Source: Cupriavidus sp. P-10
Lineage (GTDB): Bacteria > Pseudomonadota > Gammaproteobacteria > Burkholderiales > Burkholderiaceae
DNA: 64,000 nucleotides
Reading direction: 5' to 3'
Assembly: GCF_003402535.2 (NCBI RefSeq)
Contig: NZ_AP025170.1
Location: 496,001-560,000, forward strand
Below, in pieces: positions 48,188-58,743 of this stretch. Position 1 is the stretch's first letter. Every line of letters starts with the position of its first letter. Both the position numbers and the translations under genes were made by a program. The notes under the pieces are model-generated. The model saw only the letters and a list, made by a program, of their open reading frames with translations. It was not told the DNA's origin and did not search any database.

Positions 48188-49996
48188 ATGCCGCCGTCCC
48201 GGACAACCTTCCCGTCGGCTGCCCTCATCGCAGCAATCGTCTTCCCGCTGCTAGTCTCCCGGCATACGCTCCCACTCGCGACGTTCTACGGCGAATGGAC
48301 CGCCGCATGCTGCGCGCTCGCCCTGATCGCGTTCCAGGCACTTCGCAAGCCCGCCATACCAGCGGCATACGCGACGATTTCGCTGCCGTGGGTAGCCTTG
48401 CTGTTCTGCTGGCTCGCAGCCGTCGGGCTCACTCGCATCGCTCTCGGCCACGCCGACATCACCGGCAGCGCGACTCTCACCGTCCTGACCCTGTTGCTCG
48501 GCGCCACCGTGACATGCGCGGCATGGTCGTACCGCCGCAGTCGGGCATCCGGGACGCTCGATGCCGGCGACACCCTGGCCATCGCGTTCCTGATCGCCGG
48601 CCTGCTCGGCACCGTCACGCAGTGGGTCCAACTCTTCCATCTCGAACGCAGCACCTTCGGCCTCGTTTCCACCTACTTCTACGACGATAACCGCCGCCTC
48701 TGGGGCAACCTGAACCAGCCCAACCACCAGGCCACCGTGCATGGCATCGCACTGGTCGCGTCAGTCTGGCTGGCCTCGCGCGGCAGGCTGCGCTTCCCGA
48801 TGTGGCTGGCAGCGGTAGCACTGCTGGAGAGCGGCATCGTGCTATCCGGATCGCGCACCGGCGTGCTGCATGTCGGTCTGGCCGCGCTCTACGCACTGGT
48901 GGCCGCCTGGCTGCAGCGCGGCATGCCACGCGAGGTGGATCCGATGCGGCGCACGACCGGACTGCTGGTGGCCGCGGCCGCCATGGTTGCAATGCTGCTG
49001 GTGCTGCAGCCAGCGATCCGCAGCGCCGGCCAGCTGCTTGACTGGCGCCTGTTCGACACGATCGCGCAACTGGAAGCCGAGGACCAGATGTCGGCCCGTG
49101 GCGCGCTCTGGGCGCATGCGATGGCGATGTTCCGCGCGCACCCCTGGATCGGCGTCGGCTGGGGCGAGTTCGGCTGGGCGCAATTCATGCAGCTGCCGCA
49201 GGTCGGCGTGAAGGTGGAGATGTCCCTGCACGCCCACAATGCCGTGCTGGACCTGCTGGCCAAGACCGGCATCGCCGGCACGCTCGGGGTCGCGCTGATT
49301 CTCGCGGCGTGGCTGTGGCGCGTGGTGCGGGCGCGGCTCTGGCAGGCAGAACATGGAGAGCGCCGCGAAGCGGGGCTGATGCTGACGTGGCTGGCGATGC
49401 TGTGCGCGCATTCGATGCTCGAATACCCGTTGCACTACCTGTACTTCTTGCTGCCGTTCTGTTTCCTGCTGGGCTGGCTGGAGCCTGCCGCGGCCGGACC
49501 ATGGCGCGTCCGGGCCAGCGTGGCGAAGGGCCTCAGCGTGGCGTTCATTGCGCTTGCCGTTGCCATCCTGGCCACCATGTGGCAGGACTACCGCCGCGCC
49601 GAGGCACGCGAGTACGCCGCCAGCGAAACCCGCAACACCCTGCCGATGCCGCGCTTCTGGTTCCGCCAGCATGCGCAGGCCGATGCCGCGGGCCTGGCCG
49701 TCATCACGCCGCAGAATGCAGCGCAACTTCTGCCCGCGCATATCGCCGCGGTGCACCTGCTGCCGACCCCGACGATGATCGCACGCACGGCATGGCTGCT
49801 CGCGCTGACCGGCGATGCCGCGCAGGGCCGCCTGTGGATGGAGCGGCTGCGCTGGTATTACCTGGGCGATGAAGTCACGCAATACGCCGACATCGTGAAG
49901 TCATGCCGGGAATTGTCCGCCGACGAACGCCCGCAGGCGTTCTGCGCCTGGGTTACCGACCGCTCGCGCCGGTTCTCCGCGTGGGGACGCAAGTGA
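48188..49996 (+). CDS. O-antigen ligase-like membrane protein, PglL/TfpO-type O-oligosaccharyltransferase
   Basis: 602 residues with about 11-12 membrane helices. Wzy_C-type core: the GNLNQPNHQATVHGIAL stretch, the large periplasmic loop with SLHAHNAVLDLLAKTG, and EYPLHYLYFLLPF; the C-terminus matches the Wzy_C_2 tail found in PglL. Enzymes of this type attach lipid-linked glycans to pilin. Its place 96 bases after pilA points to pilin glycosylation; a WaaL or polymerase role is the alternative. The ATG at 48188 is preferred over the longer frame from 48098 across the pilA terminator. Confidence 0.85.
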   Translation: MPPSRTTFPSAALIAAIVFPLLVSRHTLPLATFYGEWTAACCALALIAFQALRKPAIPAAYATISLPWVALLFCWLAAVGLTRIALGHADITGSATLTVLTLLLGATVTCAAWSYRRSRASGTLDAGDTLAIAFLIAGLLGTVTQWVQLFHLERSTFGLVSTYFYDDNRRLWGNLNQPNHQATVHGIALVASVWLASRGRLRFPMWLAAVALLESGIVLSGSRTGVLHVGLAALYALVAAWLQRGMPREVDPMRRTTGLLVAAAAMVAMLLVLQPAIRSAGQLLDWRLFDTIAQLEAEDQMSARGALWAHAMAMFRAHPWIGVGWGEFGWAQFMQLPQVGVKVEMSLHAHNAVLDLLAKTGIAGTLGVALILAAWLWRVVRARLWQAEHGERREAGLMLTWLAMLCAHSMLEYPLHYLYFLLPFCFLLGWLEPAAAGPWRVRASVAKGLSVAFIALAVAILATMWQDYRRAEAREYAASETRNTLPMPRFWFRQHAQADAAGLAVITPQNAAQLLPAHIAAVHLLPTPTMIARTAWLLALTGDAAQGRLWMERLRWYYLGDEVTQYADIVKSCRELSADERPQAFCAWVTDRSRRFSAWGRK

Positions 49997-49997
49997 C

Positions 49998-50501
49998 CTA
50001 GTAGTAGGGCGCGTAGTAGGCCGGCGGCGGCGCGTAGTAGTACCGCGGCGCCGGCGCAGGTGCCGCGGCAACCCGCCCCGATACCGGCACGCGGTTGCCG
50101 CTGGCATACATGCACTGCACGTAGGCGGCATCGTATTGCCGCTGCGTGCCATAGCCCGCGTACTGGGCGTTGCCCGCGCCCACCGCCGCGCCCGTCAGCA
50201 GGCCAACGCCGGCGCCAACCGCCGCGCCTGATCCGCCATTGAACGCCGCACCGGCCGCCGCACCGAGGGCGGAGCCGACCACGGCGCTGCCGACCGCCGC
50301 GTTGTTCGCGGCCTGCGAGGAAGTCACGCCACCAACCTGCCCGAAGGCGAACTGGCGGCAGTTGTAGTCGTCGGCGCGGAACTGGTCGAAGCTCTTGCCG
50401 GTGCCCGGCAACGCCATCACGCTCGGGCCCGAAGGCATCACGACGCAGGCGCCGAGGGCCAGGGTGGCCACGGCGAGCGTGGCGCGGGTCAGGACTCGCA
50501 T
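49998..50501 (-). CDS. Glycine-zipper lipoprotein of unknown function
   Basis: 167 residues from the ATG at 50501. A lipobox (LALGAC) with Cys19 marks it as a lipoprotein. The centre (about residues 70-112) is a glycine-zipper helix pair (AAVGSAVVGSALGAAAGAAF, then AAVGAGVGLLTGAAVGAG). It ends in a Tyr/Pro/Ala-rich tail. Probably an outer-membrane-attached envelope protein. Its stop lies 2 bases from the stop of the PglL-type gene. Confidence 0.85.
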   Translation of the reverse strand: MRVLTRATLAVATLALGACVVMPSGPSVMALPGTGKSFDQFRADDYNCRQFAFGQVGGVTSSQAANNAAVGSAVVGSALGAAAGAAFNGGSGAAVGAGVGLLTGAAVGAGNAQYAGYGTQRQYDAAYVQCMYASGNRVPVSGRVAAAPAPAPRYYYAPPPAYYAPYY

Positions 50502-50517
50502 GCTGCGCTCCACGCTG

Positions 50518-50958
50518 TCAGGAGTTTGCCGGCGGCTGAGCCGGCACGCGTTGCCAGCCTCCCGGGCAGGATTGCACGTAGGGGTAGTAGCCTTCAGGCT
50601 GGTTGCAGTGGTACCACCAGCCCTGGTCCTGCGGCACGGCCCGTTCGGGACCCGGGGCGGGCACCGGCCCGTTGGGCCCCTGCTCGATGTATTGAGGTGG
50701 CTCGACCGGCACGGCGACGGCCGGAGCCGGGTAGTAATACGGCGCCGGGTACGAAGGGTAGTAATACGGGTAGCCGCCGAACACGACGCTGGGGCCAAAA
50801 TAGATACCCACGCCGACACGCGTCTTGATCATGCCGCCGCGTGTGTCGGCGCCATGCCAGTCGGCATTGTGGATATCGGCCCGCCCGGCAAGGGCGGCGC
50901 CGCTCGCGGCCGTGGCCGCCAGTGCCAGTACCAGCTGGCAGAGCTTGCGCCCGTTCAT
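50518..50958 (-). CDS. Exported Tyr/Pro-rich protein of unknown function
   Basis: 146 residues from the ATG at 50958. A signal peptide (LCQLVLALAATAASGAALA) is followed by a Tyr/Pro-rich middle (GGYPYYYPSYPAPYYYPAP) and a C-terminal block WWYHCNQPEGYYPYVQSCPGGW with two cysteines that recurs in small proteobacterial envelope proteins. It precedes the glycine-zipper gene on the same strand by 16 bases, so the two are probably an operon. Confidence 0.8.
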   Translation of the reverse strand: MNGRKLCQLVLALAATAASGAALAGRADIHNADWHGADTRGGMIKTRVGVGIYFGPSVVFGGYPYYYPSYPAPYYYPAPAVAVPVEPPQYIEQGPNGPVPAPGPERAVPQDQGWWYHCNQPEGYYPYVQSCPGGWQRVPAQPPANS

Positions 50959-51207
50959 GGTATTCACCTTTCCCCCGCGTGGCCGGAAGGCACGCCGCGG
51001 GCAGAGGCAGCCGGCCGCAAAATGCGCCGGCCCGCAATCGTATTGAATACCAAATTGTGAAGCGCGGGCATGCCGCCGGCGCGGCTGGAAATGCGGCGTT
51101 ACCTTTATTACCGAGGAACGACAGGCCGGTAAGACGCCGTGACCTGACACGACACCTGACGCGACATGCCAGGTCCGTCGTCCCCGCATCCGCCCATGGG
51201 CGCCGAC

Positions 51208-52584
<1,377 letters not shown>

Positions 52585-53070
52585 TCACTGAGCTGTGGCG
52601 GCCACCCAGTCGCCCGACTTGCCGCCATGCTTTTCCAGCAGCTTCACATTGCCGATCACCATGCCGCGGTCCACCGCCTTGCACATGTCGTAGATCGTCA
52701 GCAGCGCCACCTGCACGCCGGTCAGCGCTTCCATCTCGACGCCGGTCTGTCCGCGGGTCTCGGTGCGCACGGTGCAGGCGACGGTGGCGCTGGCCTCGTC
52801 GAGCGCAAAGTCGACCGCGACCTTGGTCAGCCCGATCGGATGGCATAGCGGGATCAGGTCGGCGGTACGCTTGGTGGCCATGATCGCTGCCACCCGTGCA
52901 ATGCCGAGCACGTCGCCCTTCCTGGCATTGCCGTCGCGAACCAGCGCGAAGGTGTCGGGCAGCATGGTGATGGTGCCGGTGGCTACGGCCACGCGGTGCG
53001 TGCTGGACTTGTCGCCGACGTCGACCATATGGGCCTGGCCGGCGGTATCGAAATGGGTGAGCTGGGTCAT
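52585..53070 (-). CDS. moaC: Cyclic pyranopterin monophosphate synthase
   Basis: 161 residues. Molybdenum-cofactor synthesis, second step after MoaA. Conserved [51 protein letters not shown] and the C-terminal KHGGKSGDW motif are present. Divergent from the BepA-like gene (95 bases between starts). Confidence 0.96.
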   Translation of the reverse strand: MTQLTHFDTAGQAHMVDVGDKSSTHRVAVATGTITMLPDTFALVRDGNARKGDVLGIARVAAIMATKRTADLIPLCHPIGLTKVAVDFALDEASATVACTVRTETRGQTGVEMEALTGVQVALLTIYDMCKAVDRGMVIGNVKLLEKHGGKSGDWVAATAQ

Positions 53071-53165
53071 GGCTGGGCGTTATGCAGGGCGTTGTGCAGG
53101 AGGCCTTTGGCGGGGGCGGGAACCGTCTGATGGGAACGGCCACCGGAGGCCGCTATCATAGCAAC

Positions 53166-54989
53166 ATGCCAAAACAACCATCGCTTCGCAGGTCTGCCGC
53201 ACCCGGCCATTGCGCCGCGGCGGATGCCGCGCCTGCCGGTTCCGCGTCACATCGTGGTGGCGCCGGGTCGCCATGGCGGCGGCCGCTGGCGGCGGTGCTG
53301 GCGCTGAGCATTGCATCGCCGGCGTGGCCGCAGGCAACGCCCCGCGCGCCTGCTTCGGCCCCGGCCGCCGCCGCACCGGCCACGCCGGTGGCATCCACGC
53401 GGGCGCCGCAGCCGGTGCCGTCGTTGTCCGGCGATGCCAGCGACCAGGTCTACGACAACCTGAACCGCAGCATCAAGGCGGGCCAGAAATCCGAGTTCGG
53501 CCTGCGTACCAACAACCCGGTGGTCGAGGGCGGCGGAGTGCAACTGCCGGACCTGGGCGACCCGTCCACGGCAGCGCTGTCGCCCGACATGGAGAAGCGC
53601 CTGGGCGACCGCATCATGCGCGACATCCGCCGCGATCCGCTGTACGTGCCGGACCCGCTGCTGTCGGATTACCTGAACGCGCTCGGCTACCGGCTGGTGC
53701 AGGCGGCGCGGCGGCAGAGCATCTCGGGCTCGACCGGCGCCGGCACCTTTGCCACCGGCTTCGACCTGTTCGCGGTGCGCGACCGCAGCATCAACGCCTT
53801 CGCGCTGCCGGGCGGCTATATCGGCGTGCATACGGGGCTGCTGGTGCAGTCCGATACAGAGTCGGAACTGGCCTCGGTGCTGGGCCATGAAATCGGCCAC
53901 GTGATGCAGCGCCATATCGCGCGCGGCATCACCTCGCAAGACCGGTCAATGTGGATCGCGCTGGCCTCGATGGTGCTGGCCGGGCTGGCCGCCACGCGCA
54001 GCCCCGATGCCGCGGCGGCGCTGGCGATGGGCGGGCAGGGCGCCGCCATTGCCAACCAGCTGTCGTTCTCGCGCGGCGCGGAGCGCGAGGCCGATCGCGT
54101 CGGCTTCCAGATCATGACCGCGGCGGGCTTCGACCCGCAGGGCATGCCCGATTTCTTCGCGCGGCTGCAGCGCGTGTCCGGCATCTCGGAAAGCTCGGTG
54201 CCGTCCTATGTGCGCACCCACCCGCTGACTTCCGAGCGTCTTGCCGACATGCAGGACCGCGTGAGCCACGCCAACGCGCGCAAGGTGCCCAATACGCCCG
54301 AGTACGAGTTCGCCCGGATGCGCGCGCGCGTGATCCAGGAATCGTCGCCGAGCGACCTGCAGGCGTTGCGCAACTCGCTGAACGCGCAGTTGCCGGGTGC
54401 CTCGGCGCTGCGGGCGCCGGCGCTGCACTACGGCCTCGCCTTCACCGAGCAGCGGCTGGGCCGCACCGCCGCCGCCGAACAGGAACTGGCCGAGGCGCGG
54501 CGCCTGTACGGCACCATCCCCGGTGCCAGCTCGGGCAGCCCCATGCTGGACGTGATGGCGATCCAGCTGGCGCGCACGCAGGGCCGCGTGCCCGAGGCGC
54601 TGGCACAGGCCACGGCGTCGATGAAAGCCTTCCCGCTGTCGCATGCGGTGTCGGTCACCTATGCCGAGACCCTGGTCGGCTCGGGCCGCTACGACGAGGC
54701 GGTGCGCTTCCTGCGCGAGCGCACGCGCCAGGAAACCAGCCGCAGCGACTGGTGGGAAATGCTGGCACGCGCGTACGCCGGCCAGGGCAAGCGGGTGCAG
54801 CAGCACCAGGCGCTGGCCGAGAAATATGCGATGGACGGCGCCTACCAGGCCGCGATCGAACAGCTGCAGATCGCGCGCAAGGCCGGCGACGGCGACTTCT
54901 ATACGCTGTCCGAGGTGGATGCCCGCCTGCACCAGCTGGAACGCCAGTACCGCGAGGACAAGCAGGACAGCAAGGGCATGCCGAACTGA
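53166..54989 (+). CDS. Periplasmic M48 protease with TPR domain, BepA-like
   Basis: 607 residues from the ATG at 53166. A basic N-terminus and a hydrophobic export segment (about 40-58, LAAVLALSIASPAW) lead into an M48 metalloprotease with HEIGHVMQRH and the third ligand in GAEREADRVGF, then TPR-like repeats (GLAFTEQRLGRTAAAEQELAEARR, DAVRFLRERTRQE) to the end. BepA (YfgC) assists LptD maturation and degrades misassembled outer-membrane proteins. The Pro/Ala linker after the signal is long. Confidence 0.93.
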   Translation: MPKQPSLRRSAAPGHCAAADAAPAGSASHRGGAGSPWRRPLAAVLALSIASPAWPQATPRAPASAPAAAAPATPVASTRAPQPVPSLSGDASDQVYDNLNRSIKAGQKSEFGLRTNNPVVEGGGVQLPDLGDPSTAALSPDMEKRLGDRIMRDIRRDPLYVPDPLLSDYLNALGYRLVQAARRQSISGSTGAGTFATGFDLFAVRDRSINAFALPGGYIGVHTGLLVQSDTESELASVLGHEIGHVMQRHIARGITSQDRSMWIALASMVLAGLAATRSPDAAAALAMGGQGAAIANQLSFSRGAEREADRVGFQIMTAAGFDPQGMPDFFARLQRVSGISESSVPSYVRTHPLTSERLADMQDRVSHANARKVPNTPEYEFARMRARVIQESSPSDLQALRNSLNAQLPGASALRAPALHYGLAFTEQRLGRTAAAEQELAEARRLYGTIPGASSGSPMLDVMAIQLARTQGRVPEALAQATASMKAFPLSHAVSVTYAETLVGSGRYDEAVRFLRERTRQETSRSDWWEMLARAYAGQGKRVQQHQALAEKYAMDGAYQAAIEQLQIARKAGDGDFYTLSEVDARLHQLERQYREDKQDSKGMPN

Positions 54990-55010
54990 GGCAAGCCCGG
55001 CCGCGCGGCG

Positions 55011-55577
55011 TCAGGCCGCCGGCTGGCGCACGAAGCCGAAGCGCTTCGGCAGCTCGCTTTCCGCGATGGGCTCGATCGGGAGGTCGCGGCCGTCGTGGTG
55101 GAAAAGGCCCAGCTCGGTGCCGCAGGCTTCGCCATGCCAGGTGCTGCTGCTGCTGAAAGTTTCCAGGTCATGGTCATGCAGCAACGCGGCCTGCGTGCCA
55201 TCGACACCGTCGACCGTCCCCGCCAGTACCACGTTGCCGTGCTCGTCGGCATAGCAGGCCTGCAGCCTGAACGGCTGCCGCGAGGTCGTGCTTAGCGCGC
55301 CCTGGTGCAGCCGCACGATCCACGGCGCGTACGCCAGCCCCACGAAAACCTTTTGCGGCCCGTTCTGGAAATACCACGCGCCGCGCTCGTCGCTCAGGTA
55401 GTTGCGTTCGATAAAGCCGATCAACGCTTCATTGCGCACCGGCTCGCCGGTCAGGCCGTGCTGCTGGGCGTATTCATTGCGCAGGCGCCACTGCCCGCGC
55501 CGGTCCAGCGCGAGCCAGCCATAGGCGTTGGGCACGTTGGGCCAGCGCGCCATGGCTTGCCTGACGATGTCGTCCAT
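55011..55577 (-). CDS. Conserved protein of unknown function (DUF2946/2944-like, uncertain)
   Basis: 188 residues from the ATG at 55577, which has a GGAGGAG ribosome-binding site. No signal peptide or membrane helix; a mixed alpha/beta protein (WPNVPNAYGWLALDRRGQWR, GAWYFQNGPQKVFVGLAYAPW). It resembles small uncharacterised betaproteobacterial proteins; the family number is from memory and uncertain. Convergent with the BepA-like gene and followed upstream by yheT on the same strand. Confidence 0.75.
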   Translation of the reverse strand: MDDIVRQAMARWPNVPNAYGWLALDRRGQWRLRNEYAQQHGLTGEPVRNEALIGFIERNYLSDERGAWYFQNGPQKVFVGLAYAPWIVRLHQGALSTTSRQPFRLQACYADEHGNVVLAGTVDGVDGTQAALLHDHDLETFSSSSTWHGEACGTELGLFHHDGRDLPIEPIAESELPKRFGFVRQPAA

Positions 55578-55620
55578 CTCCGTCTCCTCCGCCGGCAAGG
55601 CGCCACGCACGCCGCCGGCC

Positions 55621-56715
55621 TTACATCATGCTGTCGAAAAAGCGCAGGATCCGCGCCGGGAGCCATTCGATGTGGCCGCCGAATGCCACGCCTGACTGGC
55701 TGTCGGGCAGCCACAGATGGCGCCGCCAGCCTTCCTCCGGGGTCATGAAGCCGACATGGCCGCCGTACTCCGGCTGCTCCAGCCACACCTGCGGGCTAAC
55801 GTCGGCCGGGCCGGGCAGGTGCCGTTCGGGCAGGAAGGGATCGTTGCGCGCATTGAGCACCAGCGTGGGCACGGCAATCGCGCCCAGCACCGGCTTGCTG
55901 GCGGCGCGGCGCCAGTAGTCGTCGGTGTCGGCATAGCCGTGCAGCGGCGCCGTGACCACGTTGTCGAAGGCGTACAGGTCGCGGCTGGCCAGCATCGCCT
56001 CGCGGTCGAACAAGCCCGGGAACTGCTGCAGCTTGGCCAGCGACTTGCGCTTGAGCGTCTGCAGGAACATGCGCGTGTAGAGCAGGTTGAAGCCGGCCGA
56101 CAACGCCGCGCCGCCGGCAGCCAGGTCCAGCGGGGCCGAGATCGCGGCCGCGGCGGACACGTGGCCGGCAGCGGCGCCGTCTTCGCCGAGCAGGCGCAGC
56201 AGCGCATTGCCGCCCAGCGAAATGCCGACCACCAGCAGCTTGCGGCCCTGGGCGCAGTGCTGGCGGTGCACGCGTTCCAGCACCCAGCGCAGCTCGGCCG
56301 AGTCGCCGGAGTGGTAGAAGCGCGGCGCCAGGTTGAGCTCGCCGGAGCAGCCGCGGAAATGCGGGATCACGCCCTGCCAGCCGCGCGCGCCGAGCGCGTG
56401 CATCAGCGCCTGCGCGTAGTGGCTGTTCGAATTGCCCTCCAGCCCATGGAACATCACCACCAGTGGCGTGTCAGGCTGCACCGGGTGGGTGGTCCAGTCG
56501 AGGTCGATGAAGTCGCCGTCAGGCGTGTCCCAGCGCTCGCGCCGGTAGGCGACGCGTGGCGGGCGGCGCGTAAAGCGGGCGGGGATGATGGTCTGGGCAT
56601 GGCCGCCGCGCAGCCACCAGGGAATGGCGATGCCGTCGCCGTAGCCATGGCCATGCCCGTGCGGCGCGGCGGCAGGCGTCAAACGATGCGGCGGGAGATC
56701 GGGGCGCTGCGTCAT
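55621..56715 (-). CDS. Alpha/beta hydrolase of the YheT family
   Basis: 364 residues. The oxyanion and nucleophile regions are typical of the ABHD1/3/YheT group: VMFHGLEGNSNSHYAQALM, the serine elbow VVGISLGGNALLR and the late EYGGHVGFM with the catalytic His. The substrate is unknown; eukaryotic relatives act on lipids. A His/Gly-rich patch HGHGHGYGDG lies near the N-terminus. It is likely cotranscribed with the flanking minus-strand genes. Confidence 0.9.
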   Translation of the reverse strand: MTQRPDLPPHRLTPAAAPHGHGHGYGDGIAIPWWLRGGHAQTIIPARFTRRPPRVAYRRERWDTPDGDFIDLDWTTHPVQPDTPLVVMFHGLEGNSNSHYAQALMHALGARGWQGVIPHFRGCSGELNLAPRFYHSGDSAELRWVLERVHRQHCAQGRKLLVVGISLGGNALLRLLGEDGAAAGHVSAAAAISAPLDLAAGGAALSAGFNLLYTRMFLQTLKRKSLAKLQQFPGLFDREAMLASRDLYAFDNVVTAPLHGYADTDDYWRRAASKPVLGAIAVPTLVLNARNDPFLPERHLPGPADVSPQVWLEQPEYGGHVGFMTPEEGWRRHLWLPDSQSGVAFGGHIEWLPARILRFFDSMM

Positions 56716-56811
56716 GACAGCTCGGTATTGCAGGGTGCGGTAGTGCGGCAGTGCGGGATTGCAGTCTTGCGGCCCTGCGCCATGGCGGGCGGGCCGTGCC
56801 GCCCGCCAGGC

Positions 56812-57252
56812 TCAGTGCAGCGCCTGGCCGGGTGCTGCAGCCACCGCGGCCACCTGCACGGCGTTGGCCGGGCTGCAGTGGATATGCGCCAGGCGCCAGC
56901 CTTCGTGGTTTTGCATCAGCACGTAGGTGGTGTGCACGTACAGGTCGGCTTCGACCCGGTCGCCGCCGAAGCGCAGCGCCTCGGTCACGTCGAAGATCGA
57001 CACGGCCATCGACGCGTGGCTGCTGGTTTCGATCGCATCGACCAGCACCGGCTGCTCTTCCAGCAGTTGCGAGAACGCCTGGCGCAGCTGTTCGTGGCCG
57101 ATCATGCGCTGGCCGTCGGGCAGCACGCAGGTGATCGAATCCTCGTCCAGCCACAGGCGCAGCGCGCCTTCGGCATCGCGCTGCTTGAGCGCCTCGCGGA
57201 AGGCTTCGACGATGTCTTCGGCAGAATCGAACAGGCGGGCAAAACGAGGCAT
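56812..57252 (-). CDS. NTF2-like (SnoaL/YybH-type) protein
   Basis: 146 residues, one NTF2/ketosteroid-isomerase-like fold (AFREALKQRDAEGALRLWLD, ITCVLPDGQRMIGHEQLRQAF, ADLYVHTTYVLMQNHEGWRL, HIHCSP). No catalytic set typical of the steroid isomerase is seen, so a binding or accessory role is as likely as catalysis. It follows waaF by 18 bases. Confidence 0.82.
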   Translation of the reverse strand: MPRFARLFDSAEDIVEAFREALKQRDAEGALRLWLDEDSITCVLPDGQRMIGHEQLRQAFSQLLEEQPVLVDAIETSSHASMAVSIFDVTEALRFGGDRVEADLYVHTTYVLMQNHEGWRLAHIHCSPANAVQVAAVAAAPGQALH

Positions 57253-57270
57253 GGTGGCAGTGTCAGGGTA

Positions 57271-58293
57271 TCAGGGCCGGTGCAGCAGCTTGCGCAGCTC
57301 AACGAAGACCATTTCGGGTTCGATCTCTTTCAGGCAGCGCAGGTGGCCCAGCGGGCACTCGCGCTTGAAGCACGGGCTGCACTCCAGCTGCAGCCACATG
57401 ATACTCGCTGCCTGTGACAGCGGCGGCGTGTGGCGCGGATCGCTCGAGCCATAGACCGCCACCTGCGGCCGGTTCAGCGCCGCGGTCACGTGCATCAGCC
57501 CGGAATCGTTGCAGACCGCGGCCTCGGACAGCGCCAGCAGGTCGACGGCGTCGTCCAGCGAGGTCTGCCCGCACAGGTTGCGCACGAACGGCGCGTCCTT
57601 GACGATCTCGGCGGCGATCTCGGCGTCCTTGGCCGAGCCCAGCGTGATCATCTGCGCGTACGGGTAGGAGCGGCGCAGCATCTGCGCCAGCCTGGCGAAG
57701 TGGCCGGCGGGCCAGCGCTTGGCGGGGCCGAACTCGGCGCCCGGGCAGAACGCGATCACGCGCGTGTGCGGGGCAATGCCGAAGCGCTCGGCGGTCGCCG
57801 CCATGCGCGTCGGGTCGACGCGCAGGCGCGGCTCGGGGATGTTCTCGGGCAGGCGCGCGCCGGGCTTGAGCGCGAGGCGGGCATAGTGCTCGACCATCGG
57901 CGGGCGGTGGTCGCGCGGCGGGTTGGCATGGCGCACGTTGAGCATGCCGAAGCGCGCTTCGCCACGGTAGCCGATGCGCAGCGGAATGCCGGCCAGCCAC
58001 GGGATCAGCGCCGACTTGAGCGAATTCGGCAGCACGTAGGCGAGGTCGTAGCCTTCGTTCTTGAGCTGCTGCGCGAACATCAGCCGCGCCGACAGTTGCA
58101 GCTTGCCGTGCGCCAGGTCGGACGGGAACACGCGGTTGATCTCGGGCATGCGCGCGAGCACCGGCGCCACCCACTTGGGCGCGAGGGCGTCGATGGCCAG
58201 GCGCGGATGGCGCGCCTTGAGCAGCGCGAACAGCGGCTGCGCCATCAGGGCGTCGCCGATCCAGTTGGGGGCGATGACGAGGGCTTTCTTCAT
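57271..58293 (-). CDS. waaF: ADP-heptose:LPS heptosyltransferase II
   Basis: 340 residues from the ATG at 58293. GT9 family: the N-terminal MKKALVIAPNWIGDALMAQP, then CPGAEFGPAKRWP and the C-domain VCNDSGLMHVTAAL with the ADP-heptose contacts. It adds the second heptose to the LPS inner core at the inner membrane's cytoplasmic face. It complements gmhB in this window. The frame upstream to 58407 is not coding. Confidence 0.95.
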   Translation of the reverse strand: MKKALVIAPNWIGDALMAQPLFALLKARHPRLAIDALAPKWVAPVLARMPEINRVFPSDLAHGKLQLSARLMFAQQLKNEGYDLAYVLPNSLKSALIPWLAGIPLRIGYRGEARFGMLNVRHANPPRDHRPPMVEHYARLALKPGARLPENIPEPRLRVDPTRMAATAERFGIAPHTRVIAFCPGAEFGPAKRWPAGHFARLAQMLRRSYPYAQMITLGSAKDAEIAAEIVKDAPFVRNLCGQTSLDDAVDLLALSEAAVCNDSGLMHVTAALNRPQVAVYGSSDPRHTPPLSQAASIMWLQLECSPCFKRECPLGHLRCLKEIEPEMVFVELRKLLHRP

Positions 58294-58453
58294 GGGCGGG
58301 GCGCGGGGAGCCGGTTCGCGGGCGCGATCTTCGGCGCAATCGTCGGCACAATCGCAGAAGCGATCGCCGACAAAATCACCGGGAACAGCAACGCTCCGGG
58401 GCGCCAACAGGCGGCCCGGAGCGTCGGGGTCGTGCGAATACCGGCGGCTCGGG

Positions 58454-58648
58454 TCAGTGGTGGCCCTTCAGCACGGTGCCCGGCTTGAGCTTGTAGACGG
58501 TACCGCAGTAAGGGCACTTGGCTTCGCCGGTGTCGGCCACGTCCAGGAACACGCGCGGATGGTAGTTCCAGGCCGGGGTGTTGGCGGTGGGGCAGTGCAG
58601 CGGAATGTCTTCGGCGCCGATTTCGATGATGGTGGCGGTTTGCGTCAT
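58454..58648 (-). CDS. Zinc-finger CHCC-domain protein
   Basis: 64 residues. A compact zinc-ribbon with the ligand set LHCP, NYHPRVF and CPYCGTVYKL; the fold is shared with the NDUFS6 subunit family of complex I. It lies between ilvE and waaF, as in many betaproteobacteria. Function unknown. Confidence 0.9.
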   Translation of the reverse strand: MTQTATIIEIGAEDIPLHCPTANTPAWNYHPRVFLDVADTGEAKCPYCGTVYKLKPGTVLKGHH

Positions 58649-58743
58649 GGTGTTGCGGGGATTGAGGCTGATTGTTCGTCAAAACAAGGCATGCCCCGCG
58701 CGCACGGCGGCGGGTGCGGGGCACGAGGGCTGGCGGCCGGTGC

